Source: Durusdinium trenchii (lineage: Eukaryota; Sar; Dinophyceae; Suessiales; Symbiodiniaceae). From it: a stretch of 64,000 nucleotides of DNA. The stretch's first letter is position 1. Every line of letters starts with the position of its first letter. Shown piece by piece: positions 63,535 to 64,000 of the stretch. Made by a program: the position numbers and the translations under genes. The notes below the pieces were generated by a model, which made no database searches, was not told the DNA's origin, and saw only the letters and a program-made list of their open reading frames with translations. The DNA lies in NCBI GenBank assembly GCA_963970005.1, contig CAXAMN010001126.1:263729-327728 (forward strand), in the 5' to 3' direction.

Positions 63535-64000
63535 CTTCTCAACTACAAGTCCTTCACGGTCAGGTGTGTTGACCTTTGGGTGGGGAAACGCTCAGTGAGT
63601 CACTCCTGACCTACCAAGCTTATCCCTGAGTCTCCAGCCAGGGACAATTGTATTCCCAGCGGGGAGCTCGCTGGTTTTGGAAACTCCGCCTCACCGCGAA
63701 CCAAATCGCACATCTGGGGTGTACTCAAGCGTCAGCTTCAAGTATATGGGTTTGAATCAATACAATACTGCCCCAATTGGACTCCAGCGCTGCGCCCGCT
63801 GGTGGGAAATGGAATGGTGCAGCTCGATTCACTTGGGGGCAAATCAACGAATCAACTGAGCATCATTAAGACAACACAAGAAGGCTCGGCTCCTGCCAAC
63901 CCGCCAACCCTTTTTGCAAAATGTTTCGAAACAAAGACTTCAACTGAGCTCCTTCTGAGCTCTCGAAATCGCGAATCCCTGTGTCATGCTGCCATGCTTG
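63535..64000. other. Window end, no gene seen
   Basis: No supported exon. Confidence 0.3.

Overview
The window reads as nuclear DNA of a dinoflagellate, probably of the Symbiodiniaceae/Suessiales type. Four things point there: (1) genes cut into many small exons whose introns start with GT, GC or GA and end in AG, mostly followed by G; (2) an exact match to the 3' end of the dinoflagellate spliced leader; (3) retroelement protein families I know as abundant in dinoflagellates; (4) large amounts of mini- and microsatellite. It contains two assembly gaps (N runs at 17619-17718 and 48893-48902).

Layout. 78-7393 (minus) is a DIRS-like tyrosine-recombinase retroelement. Its RT ORF (502 codons) and RNase H/C5-methyltransferase/recombinase ORF (855 codons) are long and open, while its gag-like part is frameshifted. 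7.4-22.4 kb is gene-poor and holds dispersed repeats, minisatellites and weak candidate ORFs. 22.6-30.6 kb (minus) is a gene cluster visible only by joining exons. It has a 20-exon isopenicillin-N-synthase-like 2-oxoglutarate/Fe(II) oxygenase, a six-exon gene of unknown family, and a Lys/Glu-rich gene with a tandemly duplicated exon. 31.5-34.3 kb (minus) is a decayed second retroelement. 36-38 kb (minus) holds exons with a PDZ-like motif. 38.45-39.2 kb and 41.26-46.42 kb are two members of one terminal-inverted-repeat family, the second split by a young Copia-like LTR element (41700-46289) that carries gag and a protease motif but no visible integrase or RT. Between them lies an intronless ORF behind a relic spliced leader (40519-41145).

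49.5-51.2 kb (plus), 54.7-57.0 kb (minus) and 61.2-62.7 kb (plus) are three more retroelement relics: methyltransferase/DUF4326-like, tyrosine recombinase, and LINE. 51.60-54.37 kb is a 2.8-kb foldback element with oppositely oriented 118-bp arrays and a nested insertion. 58.26-58.84 kb (minus) holds exons of a Gly/Cys-rich then Gln-rich protein. 60.5-61.2 kb is CATA-type microsatellite. A PDZ-like exon lies near 63.3 kb.

Nearly all credible host exons are on the minus strand, as expected for unidirectional dinoflagellate gene arrays. Exon calls rest on reading-frame continuity, splice-site dinucleotides and remembered family motifs. No search could be run.
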